Positions 31,707-31,727 of a stretch of DNA of 31,727 nucleotides are shown in pieces. A model generated the notes under the pieces. That model made no database searches. It worked only from the letters and a program-made list of their open reading frames with translations, and was not told the DNA's origin. Source of the DNA: Erysipelotrichaceae bacterium UBA3379 (GTDB lineage Bacteria; Bacillota_I; Bacilli_A; Erysipelotrichales; Coprobacillaceae); contig DEPZ01000046.1 in assembly GCA_002359025.1 (NCBI GenBank), positions 1 through 31,727 on the forward strand, written 5' to 3'. The translations under genes and the position numbers were made by a program. Numbering within the stretch: position 1 is the first letter of the stretch; every line of letters starts with the position of its first letter.

Positions 31707-31727
31707 ATGGAATTTATTATTGATACA
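31707..31727 (+). CDS. probable fructose-6-phosphate aldolase/transaldolase-like gene, 3'-truncated by window end
   Basis: Only seven codons are in the window: MEFIIDT, behind AAGGAGA at six bases and two bases after the activase stop. Short transaldolase-like proteins of the FSA/TalC group commonly start M-[KE]-F-[FI]-I-D-T-A, and such a gene follows the GRE-activase pair in the E. coli ybiW-ybiY-fsaA cluster. The start codon is well supported; the family call depends on seven residues plus context. Confidence 0.5.

Noticed and set aside
1..31727. CRISPR array, tRNA or rRNA genes
   Set aside because: No regularly spaced repeats, cloverleaf-like segments or rRNA stretches were noticed on either strand.

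Overview
The window reads as a contiguous piece of chromosome from a low-GC, probably anaerobic gut Firmicute (Bacillota). The gene content and order look most like the Erysipelotrichia / Coprobacillaceae group, but that placement comes from recognition and not from a search. Reasons: strongly AT-rich DNA with AT-rich codons, AGGAGG-type ribosome binding sites, TTGACA/TATAAT promoters, short U-tailed terminators, Firmicute gene neighbourhoods (trmD-rplS-lepB-rbgA-rnhB, dprA-topA-trmFO-xerC, rplU-prp-rpmA-obg, ruvAB, hrcA-grpE-dnaK-dnaJ, rpmB<>asp23-fakA), an L27 made with a Prp-cleaved N-terminal extension, an Fe-S L-serine dehydratase and an oxygen-sensitive glycyl radical enzyme.

Layout. 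1-8453: tRNA modification (trmD, trmFO), ribosomal protein L19 behind a structured leader, signal peptidase, ribosome-assembly GTPase RbgA, RNase HII, DprA, topoisomerase I and the XerC recombinase. 8484-11596: an L21 leader, then rplU-prp-rpmA, obgE and a DUF554 membrane protein. 11631-17935: ruvAB, comEA-comEC, holA and a single-chain L-serine dehydratase. 17935-23781: hemW, then the heat-shock operon hrcA-grpE-dnaK-dnaJ behind a promoter flanked by two CIRCE operators. 23794-26392: rpmB on the minus strand, divergent from asp23-fakA, sharing an intergenic region with two inverted repeats. 26393-27600: the only gene-poor stretch. It holds an inverted-repeat operator candidate, a decayed toxin-antitoxin pair (antitoxin start codon ATA, toxin frameshifted), and a promoter followed by a terminator-bearing leader. 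27601-31727: an accessory metabolic locus with a DeoR-type regulator, its own terminator, a promoter with a catabolite-repression (cre) box at the expected transcription start, a glycyl radical enzyme, its activating enzyme, and the first seven codons of what looks like a fructose-6-phosphate aldolase/transaldolase-like gene cut by the window end.

How it works together. Most of the window is core housekeeping (translation, DNA repair, topology, protein folding) with local feedback: L19 and L21 leaders, HrcA/CIRCE. dprA, comEA and comEC are three DNA-uptake genes and all look intact. The right end is the most biologically interesting part: a small catabolic operon (GRE + activase + aldolase-like gene) resembling the ybiW-ybiY-fsaA arrangement, with evidence for carbon catabolite repression and for attenuation of its regulator. 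I do not see CRISPR arrays, tRNA/rRNA genes, insertion sequences or prophage genes.
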